Under the pieces are notes generated by a model. It searched no databases and was not told the DNA's origin. It worked only from the letters and a program-made list of their open reading frames with translations. A stretch of DNA of 64,000 nucleotides, taken from the NCBI RefSeq assembly GCF_008365405.1, contig NZ_QOKV01000004.1:124001-188000 (forward strand), given 5' to 3'. A program made the translations under genes and the position numbers. The DNA comes from Azospirillum brasilense (GTDB lineage: Bacteria; Pseudomonadota; Alphaproteobacteria; Azospirillales; Azospirillaceae). Below, in pieces: positions 8,366-18,163 of this stretch (position 1 is the first letter of the stretch; each line of letters opens with the position of its first letter).

Positions 8366-10696
8366 TCAGGCGACCGGCTCCGGTGTGACTGCCACCGGCT
8401 CACCGGAGTCCATCGCGGAGGGAGCCTCGGCGGGAAAGCGCAGAACGAAACAGGTGCCTCCGCTCTCCAGGCCGCCCTCCAGGCCGCCCTCGCGGCTGTC
8501 CACCCGGATGCTGCCGCGCAGGCGGGTGGTCACGATGTTGTAGACGATGTGCAGGCCGAGCCCGCTGCCCCCCTCGCCGCGCCGCGTCGTGAAGAAGGGG
8601 TCGAAGACACGCCCCAGATGGGCGGCGGGAATGCCGCAACCGTCGTCGCAGAAGCGCAGTTCGACCTCCTGCGGGTTGGGGCGGGTCACGGCGATGGTCA
8701 GCGTGCCCGCCCGCCCATCCGGATAGGCGTGAATCACCGCGTTCATGGTCAAGTTGGTCAAGACCTGGAACAGCGCACCGGGATAGCTGTCCACCCACAG
8801 CCCCGCTGGACAGTCCACCACCACCCGGTGGGGGGTCTGCTTCAGCCGCGGGCGCAGGCTGGTCAGCACGTCGTCCAAATAGGCGGCCAGATCGACGCGG
8901 CGCCGCTCCTCGCTGGTCTGGTCCACGGCGGTCTGCTTGAAGCTCTGGATCAGCTCGGCGGCGCGGTTCAGGTTGCTCTCGATCAGCCGGCAGGCCTCCC
9001 CCGCGGTGGTCAGATAACCGGTGAAGTCGGCGCGGCGCAGCGTGTTGGCCTCGACCCCGCGGACCACCTTGCGGGTCTGGTCGGCCAGGTGGGTGATGCC
9101 GGTCAGGGCGATGCCCACCGGCGTGTTCACCTCGTGCGCCACCCCCGCCACCATCCCGCCGAGCGAGGCCATCTTCTCCGCCTGGATCAGGTGGGTCTGG
9201 GTGTCGCGCAGATCGGCCAGGGCGCCTTCGGCGCGCTGCTTGGCGGCCTCCGTCTCCTCCTCCGACCGCTTGCGCAGGGTGATGTCGTTGACGGCGATGA
9301 GGATGGCCGGCTCGTCCACGTCGCGGATCTCCACGGCGGAGATCATCGCCCAGAAGGGCCGGCCCCCGGCGGTGCGCATCTCCATCTCCAGGTCGCTCGC
9401 CGCCCCCTGCACGGCCACCAGGCGGGACAGCCGGACAGCGTCGGACGGGTGGACGAAGAAGCGCGCGTTGCGGGTCAGCGTCAGGCGCGGCCCCTCGGTC
9501 CCGAACAGCGCCTCGGCCTGCGGGTTGGCGAACAGGACGGAATCGTCCGACCGACGGGCGATCACGATGGGAAAGGGCGAGGCCGCCAGGATCGCGCGCA
9601 TCCGCTCCTCCCCCGCCTTCAGCGCCTCGGCGTAGGCGTGGGTTTCCACCAGCGCCGTTCCGAACCGCTCCACGCTGGTGGAGATGGCATGAAGCTCCGC
9701 GAACAGGGCGGGTGGCAGGCGGACGGTCCGGCGTTCCCGCTGCACCATGGCCAAGGCTTGCGAGGCCCGGCGGATCGGGCGGACCACATGGACGCGCAGC
9801 AGCACGTAGAGCACCGTCTGCACCGCCGAGGCGACGCCCAGCCCGACCAGCACGATCCACAGGCCGCTGCGCGCCTGGTCAGTCAGCGTATCGGCGATGC
9901 GCCGCGTGTTGGTCGCCGCGGCGTCGGTCAGGCTGCCGCTGAGGTCGTTCAGCACGCCGTGGGCGATTTCCGTCTCCAGCCCCATCAGGGCCGCTTCGGA
10001 CAGGATGGTCCGGCGCAGGGTGAACAGCGCGCCCAGCCCGTCGAGGTCGCGCGCGGTGCGGGCCAGCGGCGCCCGCTCCCCCGCCTCCAGCGGGATCAGC
10101 GCGTTCACCACCGCGGCGGCGTGCTCGTGGAAGCGGGCGACCTCGACGGCAAGCTGCTCCGTGTCCGCCGCGGTCACCCCCGCGGCCAGCGCCTCCAGCG
10201 CGCGGTGGTAGGGCTCCTGCACCGCCAGGGGCGCGCCGGAGCGCAGCAGGCTCAGGAAGGCTTCGTCCCCCCTGCGCTGCAGGGCGACGGCCTGCGCCGC
10301 CATGGCGTCGATGGCGTCGGCCCGCTCCGCGGTGCGGCGCACCGCCTGGATGGCCGTTTCGAGCCGCTGGAGAAGCTCCGGGGCCGCCGCGTCCGCCGCG
10401 AAGCGCTGCGACACGCCCTCCACCTCGGCCAGGGCGCCGGCGCGCTCCTCCGGCGAGCGGGAGCGCAGGACGGCCTCGGCGAGCTGGCCCATGCGGGCGG
10501 CGAAGACGGCGTATTGGTGCTGGCGGGTGATCTGGGGGACGATGGCGCGGTCGGCCTCCTCGGCAAGGTCGAGCACCCGCACGAAGGCGCCGCCCACCCC
10601 GAGGGTCAGCCCGGCCATCAGAAACGCCGTGGCCAGCGCGGTGAGCATCGTCACCGTGTGCAGCCGAAGCCGCCGGCCCGCCTGTTTCTCCGTCAC
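8366..10696 (-). CDS. PAS-domain membrane sensor histidine kinase
   Basis: A 776-aa protein. A first transmembrane helix (about residues 15-40) is followed by a long helical, Ala/Arg/Glu-rich extracytoplasmic region (about 40-280) and a second membrane helix (about 285-310). A HAMP-like linker, a PAS domain (about 365-480), HisKA with H-box GVAHEVNTPVG, and an HATPase domain with TNLTMNAVIHA, CDDGCGIP and GSGLGLHIV follow. All catalytic boxes look intact. No receiver domain is attached and no adjacent response regulator exists, so the partner is unknown. The GTG start follows GGAGGGGC by a few bases. An upstream in-frame TTG (10735) is less likely. Confidence 0.88.
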   Translation of the reverse strand: MTEKQAGRRLRLHTVTMLTALATAFLMAGLTLGVGGAFVRVLDLAEEADRAIVPQITRQHQYAVFAARMGQLAEAVLRSRSPEERAGALAEVEGVSQRFAADAAAPELLQRLETAIQAVRRTAERADAIDAMAAQAVALQRRGDEAFLSLLRSGAPLAVQEPYHRALEALAAGVTAADTEQLAVEVARFHEHAAAVVNALIPLEAGERAPLARTARDLDGLGALFTLRRTILSEAALMGLETEIAHGVLNDLSGSLTDAAATNTRRIADTLTDQARSGLWIVLVGLGVASAVQTVLYVLLRVHVVRPIRRASQALAMVQRERRTVRLPPALFAELHAISTSVERFGTALVETHAYAEALKAGEERMRAILAASPFPIVIARRSDDSVLFANPQAEALFGTEGPRLTLTRNARFFVHPSDAVRLSRLVAVQGAASDLEMEMRTAGGRPFWAMISAVEIRDVDEPAILIAVNDITLRKRSEEETEAAKQRAEGALADLRDTQTHLIQAEKMASLGGMVAGVAHEVNTPVGIALTGITHLADQTRKVVRGVEANTLRRADFTGYLTTAGEACRLIESNLNRAAELIQSFKQTAVDQTSEERRRVDLAAYLDDVLTSLRPRLKQTPHRVVVDCPAGLWVDSYPGALFQVLTNLTMNAVIHAYPDGRAGTLTIAVTRPNPQEVELRFCDDGCGIPAAHLGRVFDPFFTTRRGEGGSGLGLHIVYNIVTTRLRGSIRVDSREGGLEGGLESGGTCFVLRFPAEAPSAMDSGEPVAVTPEPVA

Positions 10697-10835
10697 GCCC
10701 TTGCCCCTCCGCCGTTGCGGCGGCCCGATCGCCAAACCCGATCATTGGGCCCGATCGTTAGGATAGCCACTTCCGCGCGCGAGGGAAATGGTGGCACACC
10801 GAACAGTTAAGGGGTCGGCGTGATCAGGGGATCGG

Positions 10836-11549
10836 CTACAGGGTGGCGGCGTCCTCCAGGCTGGCGGCTCCGGCGGCGGTGGCGGCCAGAGTGCGGAACA
10901 GCGCCTGCTGGCGCGGGTCGGCGACCAGATATTCGGGATGCCACTGCACGCCGATCAGGAAGGGGTGGTGGACCGCCTCGATCCCCTGGACGATCCCCAC
11001 CGTCTCGCGCGCCACCACGCGCAGGCCGTCGCCCAACCGGTCCACCGCCTGATGATGCAGCGCGTTCACCCGGCATTCGGCAATGCCCAGGATGCGGTAG
11101 AGGTGGCTGCGCGGGTCGATGCGGATCCGCTTGCGCGGCAGGACGGTGCGCAGGCGCGGCGCCTCCTCGTACACCTCGTGGATGTCGGTGAGCAGCGAGC
11201 CGCCGCGGTGCACGTTGATCATCTGCGAGCCCCGGCAGATGCCCAGAACGGGAAGCCGCCGCGCCGCCGCGCCGTCCAGCGCGCACAGCTCCAGCCGGTC
11301 GCGCTCCGGGTCGATGCGCATCTTCGGGCGCGCGCTCTCGCCGTAGAGGGCGGAGTCGATGTCGTCGCCGCCGCCGACCACCAGACCGTCCAGCCGCTCG
11401 ATGGGAAAGGGGTCGCGCGCCGTGATGCGCACCGCCCGCGCCCCGGCGCGGCGCAGCGCCAGGCGGTTCGCCCACCAGGCGATGCGGCTGCCGTGCACCG
11501 ACGCGGTGACTCCGATCAGGGGGCGTCCCCCTGCGATGAAGGCGGCCAT
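10836..11549 (-). CDS. Class I glutamine amidotransferase (peptidase C26-like), partner of amidoligase
   Basis: A 237-aa protein of the gamma-glutamyl-GABA hydrolase type. Visible are VVGGGDDIDSALYGE, the nucleophile elbow GICRGSQMINV (Cys) and QWHPEYL (His and Glu of the triad). The enzyme hydrolyses gamma-glutamyl bonds or glutamine and could supply ammonia to a partner. It begins 11 bp after the amidoligase gene on the same strand, and this two-gene arrangement recurs in bacteria, where both are predicted to form or trim amide bonds on a shared unknown substrate. A standalone gamma-glutamyl hydrolase is the alternative. Confidence 0.85.
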   Translation of the reverse strand: MAAFIAGGRPLIGVTASVHGSRIAWWANRLALRRAGARAVRITARDPFPIERLDGLVVGGGDDIDSALYGESARPKMRIDPERDRLELCALDGAAARRLPVLGICRGSQMINVHRGGSLLTDIHEVYEEAPRLRTVLPRKRIRIDPRSHLYRILGIAECRVNALHHQAVDRLGDGLRVVARETVGIVQGIEAVHHPFLIGVQWHPEYLVADPRQQALFRTLAATAAGAASLEDAATL

Positions 11550-11560
11550 CCCGGTCCCCG

Positions 11561-12574
11561 TCAGATGGCGAGCCGCCGGCCCGCCTCGGCGGCCCAGCCG
11601 TCCAGCGCCTTGCGCGCGGCGAAGGCGCGGAAGTCCGCCCCCAACGCGTCGAGCCGGTCGCGGTCCGCCGCCAGCTCCTCCACCGCCACCCAGCGGTTCC
11701 AGTCCTGGGCCAAGCTCCAGTCCGGGTCGCCCAGCCGGGCGTTCGGCAGGCGGTAATGGAAGGTCGGGCGGGGCCGCACATGCGGGTCGCTCAGCGTGGC
11801 CGCCATGGTCTCCGGGGCGAGATGGGCGAACAGAGGGAACAGGTCCAGCTCGCGGTTGCGGGTCGGGTTGGCCTCCAGATAACCACCGATCAGGCCGTCG
11901 AGATCCGGACGGTAGGCGGGGTCGACGACCTTCACCGCATAATCCACCGGGAAGGCGGCGATGAAGCCGGTCAGGCGCCGGGTCGGGTCCACGCGGATCT
12001 CGCGGCGCAGCCACGGGGCCAGCAGCAGGAAGGCCTTCAGATGATCCAGCACATAGTCCCCGTCGGTGCGCGCCACCTGCGGGTTCAGGTGCAGGCCGAA
12101 GGCGAACAGCGGGCTGGCGTCCGTGCCGGCCGCACCCTGGGCGCTCAGAGCGGCGAACAGGGGCTCCAGCTCGGCAAGTCGGGCGATGGGAATGGGCGGG
12201 GCGGCGATCTCGAAGGGCATGACGAGGCTGCCGATGTTGCCCCACCAGGGGCGCAACGCCTCCACCGCGCCATCCACCGCCTTGCCCACCGCCTTCTTGA
12301 GCGCTCCGGGTTCGTCCTCCTGCGCCTTGCCGGCCTCCATCTTTTCGGGATGCGCGGAGCGCATGTCCAGCTCCACCGAGAAGTCGCCCAGCCGCGTGCC
12401 GGTCACCCGGCAGCGGTGCGGGCTTTCCGGTTGCAGCGCGCCGCCGTAAAGGCGGTGCACCACCGCCGCCGCGGAGGGGGCGTCGAGGTTGGCGAATTCG
12501 ACCTCCACGCCGACCGTGCGCGGGGCGCCGTCCGTCGTGGTGGAATGGGGGGGCGTGCGGAATGCAATGTCCAT
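11561..12574 (-). CDS. Amidoligase (ATP-dependent COOH-NH2 ligase family)
   Basis: A 337-aa protein matching the amidoligase family (Pfam Amidoligase_2 type). It opens with RTVGVEVEFANLDAPSAAAV, the Glu-containing strand typical of glutamine synthetase/GCS-fold ligases. FSVELDMRS (metal-binding acidic strand), PFEIAAPPIPIARL, FAFGLHLNPQVAR (His/Asn) and LTGFIAAFPVDYAVKVVDPAYRP follow. Family knowledge: these ligases are inferred from computational work to join an amine to a carboxylate; the physiological substrate is not known. Coupled to the amidotransferase downstream and lying beside a sensor kinase gene, but no substrate gene is visible here. Confidence 0.85.
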   Translation of the reverse strand: MDIAFRTPPHSTTTDGAPRTVGVEVEFANLDAPSAAAVVHRLYGGALQPESPHRCRVTGTRLGDFSVELDMRSAHPEKMEAGKAQEDEPGALKKAVGKAVDGAVEALRPWWGNIGSLVMPFEIAAPPIPIARLAELEPLFAALSAQGAAGTDASPLFAFGLHLNPQVARTDGDYVLDHLKAFLLLAPWLRREIRVDPTRRLTGFIAAFPVDYAVKVVDPAYRPDLDGLIGGYLEANPTRNRELDLFPLFAHLAPETMAATLSDPHVRPRPTFHYRLPNARLGDPDWSLAQDWNRWVAVEELAADRDRLDALGADFRAFAARKALDGWAAEAGRRLAI

Positions 12575-12646
12575 GGCGCCCGTTCAACACGGCGCACGGC
12601 CGGCGGTTCCCCGCCACCCCGGCCATTACCCCGGCCACCGTCCGGT

Positions 12647-14374
12647 TCAGCCGTGATCGTCGCCCGCCGGCGCCCGCGGCAGATAGAGCGTCACGGTGGT
12701 GCCGGCCCCGACGGTGCTGGTCACCGTGACCGTCCCGCCCGACTGCCGGGCGTAGCCGAAGACCTGACTGAGCCCCAGCCCGGTCCCCTTCCCCTCCGGC
12801 TTGGTGGTGAAGAAAGGTTCGAAGATCTGGCGCTGATGCTCCGGCGAGATGCCGGTCCCGGTGTCGCGGACGGCCAGCGCCACGAAGTCGCCGGCCAGTC
12901 CGGTGTCGTCGCCCCGCCGGCCCGGCAGGCCGCGGTTTTCCGCCATGATGGTGAGCGTTCCGCCGTCCGGCATGGCGTCGCGCGCGTTCACCGCCAGATT
13001 GAGCAGAGCCACCTCCATGGCGTCCGGATCGGCCAGGATGGGCCAGAGATTGTCCGGAACGATCAGTGCGGTGTCCACCGCGCTGCCGGCGGAGCGCGCC
13101 AGCAGGGCCTCCAGCGACTCCTTGCGGTCCTGGAGACGGAAGGGCACCGGCTCGTAGACGCTGCGGCGGCCGAAGGCGGCCATCTGCCGCATCAGCGACT
13201 GCCCGCGCGCCACCGCACCCTCGATCTCGGGCAGCACGCGGGTGATGCGCGCCGGATCGTTGGGACGGCTGCGGATGACGGCGATGCCACTCATCACGAC
13301 GGTCAGCAGATTGGCGATGTCGTGGGCGACGCCGCCGGTCATGCGGCCCAGGGCCTCCAGCCGCAGGCTTTCCTCCCGTGCCGCCTCCTGACGGCGACGC
13401 AGCCGCAATTCGCGGGCGAAAAGCCACAGGAAGGCGCCGGCCATGGTCAGGCTGGCCAGCGCCCCCGCGCCGGCCAGCCACAACGCGTTGGAGACCGGCG
13501 CCCGATAGGCGTCCCGCGGGATGGCGAAATGGACCGACCATCCGTAGTCGGGCAGCTTGCGGAAGGCGACCACCGTCGGCGTGCCTTCCAGGCTCATCCC
13601 GTCATAGACGCCGCTGCCGGCGGCGCGGCGGGCGCGGAGCGCGTTTTCGCTGGCCTGGCGCCCGATCATGTCCGGCTCACCGCCGGCCCGTGCCACCACA
13701 CGTCCTTCGGCATCGATGACTGCGGCGATCCAGCCCGGCGGCAGGCTGTTGCCGAACAGCAGGCTCTGGAAGCCCTCCGGCATCACCACCGCCGACAGAA
13801 CGGCGACCGGCGCGCCGTTGCGCGTCACCGGAACGCGGATGGGGAAGGCGTGGCTGCCGCGCGGGCCGCGCAGGATCGTGCCGACCACCGGCTTTCCCGT
13901 CTCCACCACCCGCCGGTGGCTGTCCAGGTCCAGCACCTTGCCCCTGACGCCGCCCACCAGGAAAGGAGCGTCGACCAGCCGGTTTCCCTGGACATCGCTG
14001 AGGACGATGGTCGTCCACAGCGGAAGCGCGCCCTGCACCCGTTCGGCGTATTCGAAGAAGGCAACGGCATCGACCTCACCGCCCACCGCCAGCCCGTCCA
14101 GCTGGGGCGACGCCGCCATCGCCTTCAGAGCGTCCATCTGCGCGGACAGTTCGCGGTTCACCAGGGCGGACAGCCGGTCCACCAGCGCAATGGCGTTGGC
14201 CTCCATCGCGCTCTGCTGCCCCCGCAGCCAGGCACCGCCGAGAACCGCGGACAGGACCACCAGCGGCAGCAGTGCGGCCAGCAGCAGAAGAACCAGCGGA
14301 CGATGATGGGACTTCGACGGCAAGCGGGTCTTCCGGAGCGGCGGGGTGTGCACTGTAGCACGCCCGTCCTCCAC
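12647..14374 (-). CDS. Cache-domain sensor histidine kinase
   Basis: A 575-aa protein: transmembrane helix (about 27-48), a periplasmic dCache-like sensor region (about 50-290, with WTTIVLSDVQGNRLVDAP and DAEGRVVARAGGEPDMIG), a second membrane helix (about 292-315), then HisKA (GRMTGGVAHDIANLLTVV, His in GVAHDIAN) and HATPase (LNLAVNARDAMPDGGTL, DTGTGISPEH, GTGLGLSQVFG). The H-box and short dimerisation helix resemble the kinases of hybrid proteins with detached receivers. No response regulator is adjacent. The start is a GTG; a second GTG at 14353 preceded by GGAGG is an alternative. It is divergent from the hybrid kinase at 14714. Confidence 0.88.
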   Translation of the reverse strand: MEDGRATVHTPPLRKTRLPSKSHHRPLVLLLLAALLPLVVLSAVLGGAWLRGQQSAMEANAIALVDRLSALVNRELSAQMDALKAMAASPQLDGLAVGGEVDAVAFFEYAERVQGALPLWTTIVLSDVQGNRLVDAPFLVGGVRGKVLDLDSHRRVVETGKPVVGTILRGPRGSHAFPIRVPVTRNGAPVAVLSAVVMPEGFQSLLFGNSLPPGWIAAVIDAEGRVVARAGGEPDMIGRQASENALRARRAAGSGVYDGMSLEGTPTVVAFRKLPDYGWSVHFAIPRDAYRAPVSNALWLAGAGALASLTMAGAFLWLFARELRLRRRQEAAREESLRLEALGRMTGGVAHDIANLLTVVMSGIAVIRSRPNDPARITRVLPEIEGAVARGQSLMRQMAAFGRRSVYEPVPFRLQDRKESLEALLARSAGSAVDTALIVPDNLWPILADPDAMEVALLNLAVNARDAMPDGGTLTIMAENRGLPGRRGDDTGLAGDFVALAVRDTGTGISPEHQRQIFEPFFTTKPEGKGTGLGLSQVFGYARQSGGTVTVTSTVGAGTTVTLYLPRAPAGDDHG

Positions 14375-14713
14375 TGGAAGCGGGTGATCCGATTCAGGAG
14401 GTCATGCATCCCGCATTTACCACGGGTTGTAGAGGATGGGCTCATACCCATCCTTCGAAAGGGGTGATGATTACCTCTTTCGACAAGAGAAAATGCGAAA
14501 ATTTTAAGAGAAACGCAAAAGTAAATCTCCGGCACACCTCTCTACCTACCCCTTTATTTCCAGCAAAGTTCCGGCAAGCTGCCGGTCTTCAAGAAAATAA
14601 ACCCGAGGCATTAACTGCGATTTAACCATGCAAAGGTTATTCGGAACACAGGCGAAACGATAGCGGACTTTTGGTTCCGGCTGCTTTCCCGCCCGATGGG
14701 AGCCTGTGACACG
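14375..14713. other. Divergent AT-rich intergenic region between two kinases
   Basis: A 339-bp gap between divergent sensor kinase genes. Bases 14460-14640 are much more AT-rich than the surroundings, which fits promoter DNA for one or both genes. I see no clear operator, hairpin or small gene. Confidence 0.5.
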
Positions 14714-17683
14714 ATGACCTTGCTGGCCCGCCTTTTCCTGCTGGTGCTTCTGGCCGTCCTGCCGGCCCTGGGCATCCAGGCCTACAGCGTGTTCCAGTTC
14801 CGTGCGGAACGCGCCGAGGAAGTCGCGACCCAGGCCGAGCGGCTGCTGCATCTGGTCGAAGGGGAGCAGGCGCGAATCGTCGACGGCGCGCGGCTGATGG
14901 TCACCTCCATCGCGGAATCGGCCACCCTGCGGTCCGGCGACTACGCCCAATGCCAAGCCCATCTGATCCGGCTGGCGCAACGCGCCCCCGAGTACCGCAA
15001 CCTGTCCGTCCTGGACCGCGACGGCACCGTTCTGTGCCGCGCCGCGCCCGACGGCGCCCCCGCCGCGACCGGCCTTCCCAATGCCCAGCGTCCCTACGTC
15101 CGCCGCGCGCTGGAGGAAGGCCGCTTCGTCGTCGGCGAATGGACGCCCCCCGGTCCGGCGGAGCCCGGCACCGCCATGCTGCCCTTCGCGGTTCCCTTCC
15201 GCGACGAGGCCGGCGCGGTCGCCGGGGTGGTGACGCTCGGCCTCGACCTGCCCTGGCTGGCCACCAACTTCGCGGCGCGCCCGCTGCCCGAGAACGCCAG
15301 CCTGCTGGTCACCGACCGCAACGGCACCATCCTGGTCAAGCTGCCCAACGGCATCGCCCAGCGCGGCGAGCGCGTGCCGCAACCCTATCTGAACCTGCTG
15401 GGCGAAAAGCGCGGCGGCGTCACCACCCTGCCGGGGATGGACGGGGTGGCGCGGGTGCTCGCCTATTCGCCGTCCCGTCAGGGCACGCGCGACCTGTTCA
15501 TCAGCGTCGGGCTCGACCACACGGCCGTGGCCGGCACCATCGACCGCGCCACCCGCCAGGGCCTGCTGATGACGCTGACCGGGCTGCTGGTCGCCATCCT
15601 GGCCGCCTGGATCGGCGGCACCCTGTTCATCCGCCGCCCGGTCGAGGCGCTGATCCGCGCCACCCAGGGGTGGAGCGCCGGCAATTCCAGCGCGCGGGCC
15701 GGTCTGGTGGACCGCAAGTCGGAGATCGGCCAGCTCGGCCGCGCCTTCGACGCCATGGCCGAAACGCTGGAAGCCCGCGAGCGCGCGCTGCGCGGCTCGG
15801 AGGAGCATCTGCGCGCCGTGCTGGACGCCCTGCCGACCTTCGTCGGCGTGCTGAGCCCGGACGGCGACGTTCTGCAGGTCAACCAGACCGCCGTCCAGGC
15901 GTCCGGCCTGCCGGTCGAGCAGATCGTCGGCCATCCCTTCCACGAGGCCTGCCGGCGCGCCTTCGCCGGCGCCGCGGGCGACCGCCTGCGCACGGCGGTG
16001 GAGCGCGCCGCCCACGGCGACTCCGCGCGCTTCGACGCGCCGGTGCGCATCGCCGGGGACCGCGCGGCGATCATGGAGATGCGGGTCACCCCGATGCGCG
16101 GCCCCGACGGGCACATCACCCACCTGATCGTCTCGGGCATCGACATCACCGAGCGCAAGTCCACCGAGGAGGCGCTGCGCGTCGCCAACGAGCGTTTCCG
16201 CACGGCGCTGCGCAACTCCGGCGTCGTCGTGTTCAACCAGGACTGCGCCCTGCGCTACACCTGGATGCACAACCCGGCGCTCGGCTTCACGGCGGAGCAC
16301 GTCGTGGGCAAGACCGATGCCGAGGTGTTCGAGGACGCCGACGACGCCGAGGCCCTGACCGCCATCAAGCGCCGCGCGCTGGAGACCGGCGAGGGCGTGC
16401 GCGAGGAGGTCCGCATCCGTCGCGCCGGGCAGGACCATTTCTACGACATGACCATCGACCCGCTGCGCGGCCCCGACGGCGCGCTGGCCGGCATCACCTG
16501 CGCCGCCGTCGACGTGACCGGCCGCAAGCAGGCCGAGGCCGACCTGCGCCGCGCGCGGGAAGCCGCGGAGCACGCCGCCGCCGGTAAGTCCAAGTTCCTG
16601 GCCGTCGCCAGCCACGACCTGCGCCAGCCCGTGCAGTCGCTCTACCTCTTCGCCGCCGCGCTGGGCGACCGCCTGCAGGGCCACCCCAGCCTGCCGCTGC
16701 TCGACAACATGCGCCAGGCGCTGGACACGCTGAAGGGCCTGCTGGACGGGCTGCTCGACATGTCGCGGCTGGACTCCGGCAAGATCGCCGCCACCCCGGC
16801 GGAGGTCCGGCTGGGCCAGGTCCTGGGTCGGCTGGTCGCCGAATACGCGCCGCGCGCCGCCCAGAAGGGGCTGGAACTGCGCGCCGTCCCGACGCGGGCC
16901 TGGGTGCGCACCGACCCGGCGCATCTGGAACGCATCCTGCGCAACCTGATCGAGAACGCGCTGCGCTACACCCGCCAGGGCCGCATCCTGATCGGCTGCC
17001 GCCGCAGCGGCCCCGACCGGCTGCGCGTCGAGGTGTGGGACAGCGGCATCGGCATCCCCGCCGACCGGCTGGAGGACATCTTCGAGGAGTTCACCCAGAT
17101 CCAGGGCAGCGGCGACCGCGGGCTGGGCCTCGGCCTCGCCATCGTCAAGCGCCTGTCGAAGTTGCTGGACCACCGCGTGCGCGTGCGCTCCAAGGAGGGC
17201 ATCGGCTCCGTCTTCTCGGTGGAGATGCCGCGCGTCGTCGTGGAGAGGCCCCGCGCCGCCGTCCCTCCGCCCGCCATGGACCTCTTCCGGCAGGCCGCCA
17301 ACGACTGCGCGACCAAGGGGATGGTGCTGGTCATCGACGACGAGGCGATCATCCTGCTCGGCCTGAAGGCGATGCTGGAGGGCTGGGGCTACAGCGTGCT
17401 GACCGCGCGCTCGGGCGACCAGGCGCTGGAACGGCTGCGCGCTGACGGGCGCCGCCCGCAGATCGTGTTGGCCGACTATCAACTCCAGCAGGGGCGGACC
17501 GGGCCGGAGGCTCTGGCCGCTGTGCAGGGTCTGGTCGGCAAGGACGTGCCGGGCATCATCCTGACCGGCGACACCGCCCCCGAACGGCTGGACGAGGCCC
17601 GCCGCAACGGCTTCAGCATCCTTCACAAGCCGGTCTTCCCCAACGACCTGCGCAAGATGATGGCCAGCGCCGGGGCGGCGTGA
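14714..17683 (+). CDS. Hybrid sensor histidine kinase with two PAS domains and receiver
   Basis: A 989-aa protein. In order: membrane helix (about 5-25), periplasmic double-Cache-like sensor (about 30-280), second membrane helix (about 283-305), HAMP (about 308-360), two PAS domains (about 365-490 and 495-620), HisKA (FLAVASHDLRQPVQSLYLFA), HATPase (RNLIENALRYTRQG, DSGIGIPADR, GLGLGLAIVKRLSK) and a C-terminal receiver (VLVIDDEAIILLGLKAML, phospho-acceptor Asp in VLADYQLQ, Lys in LHKPV). The SHDLRQP H-box is typical of a hybrid kinase subclass often controlling respiration or virulence regulators. GGGAG about 12 bases upstream favours the ATG at 14714 over the one at 14696. Confidence 0.92.
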   Translation: MTLLARLFLLVLLAVLPALGIQAYSVFQFRAERAEEVATQAERLLHLVEGEQARIVDGARLMVTSIAESATLRSGDYAQCQAHLIRLAQRAPEYRNLSVLDRDGTVLCRAAPDGAPAATGLPNAQRPYVRRALEEGRFVVGEWTPPGPAEPGTAMLPFAVPFRDEAGAVAGVVTLGLDLPWLATNFAARPLPENASLLVTDRNGTILVKLPNGIAQRGERVPQPYLNLLGEKRGGVTTLPGMDGVARVLAYSPSRQGTRDLFISVGLDHTAVAGTIDRATRQGLLMTLTGLLVAILAAWIGGTLFIRRPVEALIRATQGWSAGNSSARAGLVDRKSEIGQLGRAFDAMAETLEARERALRGSEEHLRAVLDALPTFVGVLSPDGDVLQVNQTAVQASGLPVEQIVGHPFHEACRRAFAGAAGDRLRTAVERAAHGDSARFDAPVRIAGDRAAIMEMRVTPMRGPDGHITHLIVSGIDITERKSTEEALRVANERFRTALRNSGVVVFNQDCALRYTWMHNPALGFTAEHVVGKTDAEVFEDADDAEALTAIKRRALETGEGVREEVRIRRAGQDHFYDMTIDPLRGPDGALAGITCAAVDVTGRKQAEADLRRAREAAEHAAAGKSKFLAVASHDLRQPVQSLYLFAAALGDRLQGHPSLPLLDNMRQALDTLKGLLDGLLDMSRLDSGKIAATPAEVRLGQVLGRLVAEYAPRAAQKGLELRAVPTRAWVRTDPAHLERILRNLIENALRYTRQGRILIGCRRSGPDRLRVEVWDSGIGIPADRLEDIFEEFTQIQGSGDRGLGLGLAIVKRLSKLLDHRVRVRSKEGIGSVFSVEMPRVVVERPRAAVPPPAMDLFRQAANDCATKGMVLVIDDEAIILLGLKAMLEGWGYSVLTARSGDQALERLRADGRRPQIVLADYQLQQGRTGPEALAAVQGLVGKDVPGIILTGDTAPERLDEARRNGFSILHKPVFPNDLRKMMASAGAA

Positions 17684-17689
17684 GGGGGA

Positions 17690-18127
17690 TCAAGGGGCAG
17701 AGGACCGCAGCAGCCTCCGCTCCTCCTCCTTGTCCGGGCGGAGGATCAACCAGAAGGTCATCCCTCCGACAATCCCTCCCCACCAAGAAAATATCGAAAA
17801 AAAAGAAAAAACCATCACACCACTTATATAGTTTTCTATCGTATTACTAGCAACCACTCCAATGCGATTATAAAATAATAAAAGTAAAAAGGGAATAAAT
17901 AATGGAAAAAATACAGAAACACCCAGTCCAGCAAAGACATGAGAACTAAGTTTTTTTATCCCTCTTCGCCGAAAAATGAAGTAGATTGGAATTCCAACGG
18001 TGATTATGCTTGTATATCCGTAAATTAAACCGATAAATACGAGCTGTGGAAACACGTAGGCAAGACTTGCCGCCAGCGGAGCAAGGGCGAAAGCCAGCAC
18101 CACACGCATCCATTCCGGCATACCCAT
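17690..18127 (-). CDS. AT-rich small integral membrane protein
   Basis: A 145-aa protein with four or five hydrophobic helices (for example VFPQLVFIGLIYGYTSIIT and FFPLFIPFLLLLF). I do not recognise a family. Most of the gene (about 17760-18060) is strikingly AT-rich with A/T at third positions, unlike neighbouring GC3-biased genes, while both ends are GC-rich. This suggests acquisition by transfer, or a small cargo gene. It ends only 6 bp after the stop of the convergent hybrid kinase. Confidence 0.6.
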   Translation of the reverse strand: MGMPEWMRVVLAFALAPLAASLAYVFPQLVFIGLIYGYTSIITVGIPIYFIFRRRGIKKLSSHVFAGLGVSVFFPLFIPFLLLLFYNRIGVVASNTIENYISGVMVFSFFSIFSWWGGIVGGMTFWLILRPDKEEERRLLRSSAP

Positions 18128-18163
18128 CTCCGCCTGCTCCCGTAGAGCGGGCAGAGTAGCAGA

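Noticed and set aside
14546..17626. A 1026-codon open frame on the minus strand
   Set aside because: It is antisense to the hybrid kinase at 14714-17683, reads as Gly/Arg/Ala/His-rich text without domains, and arises from GC-rich third positions.
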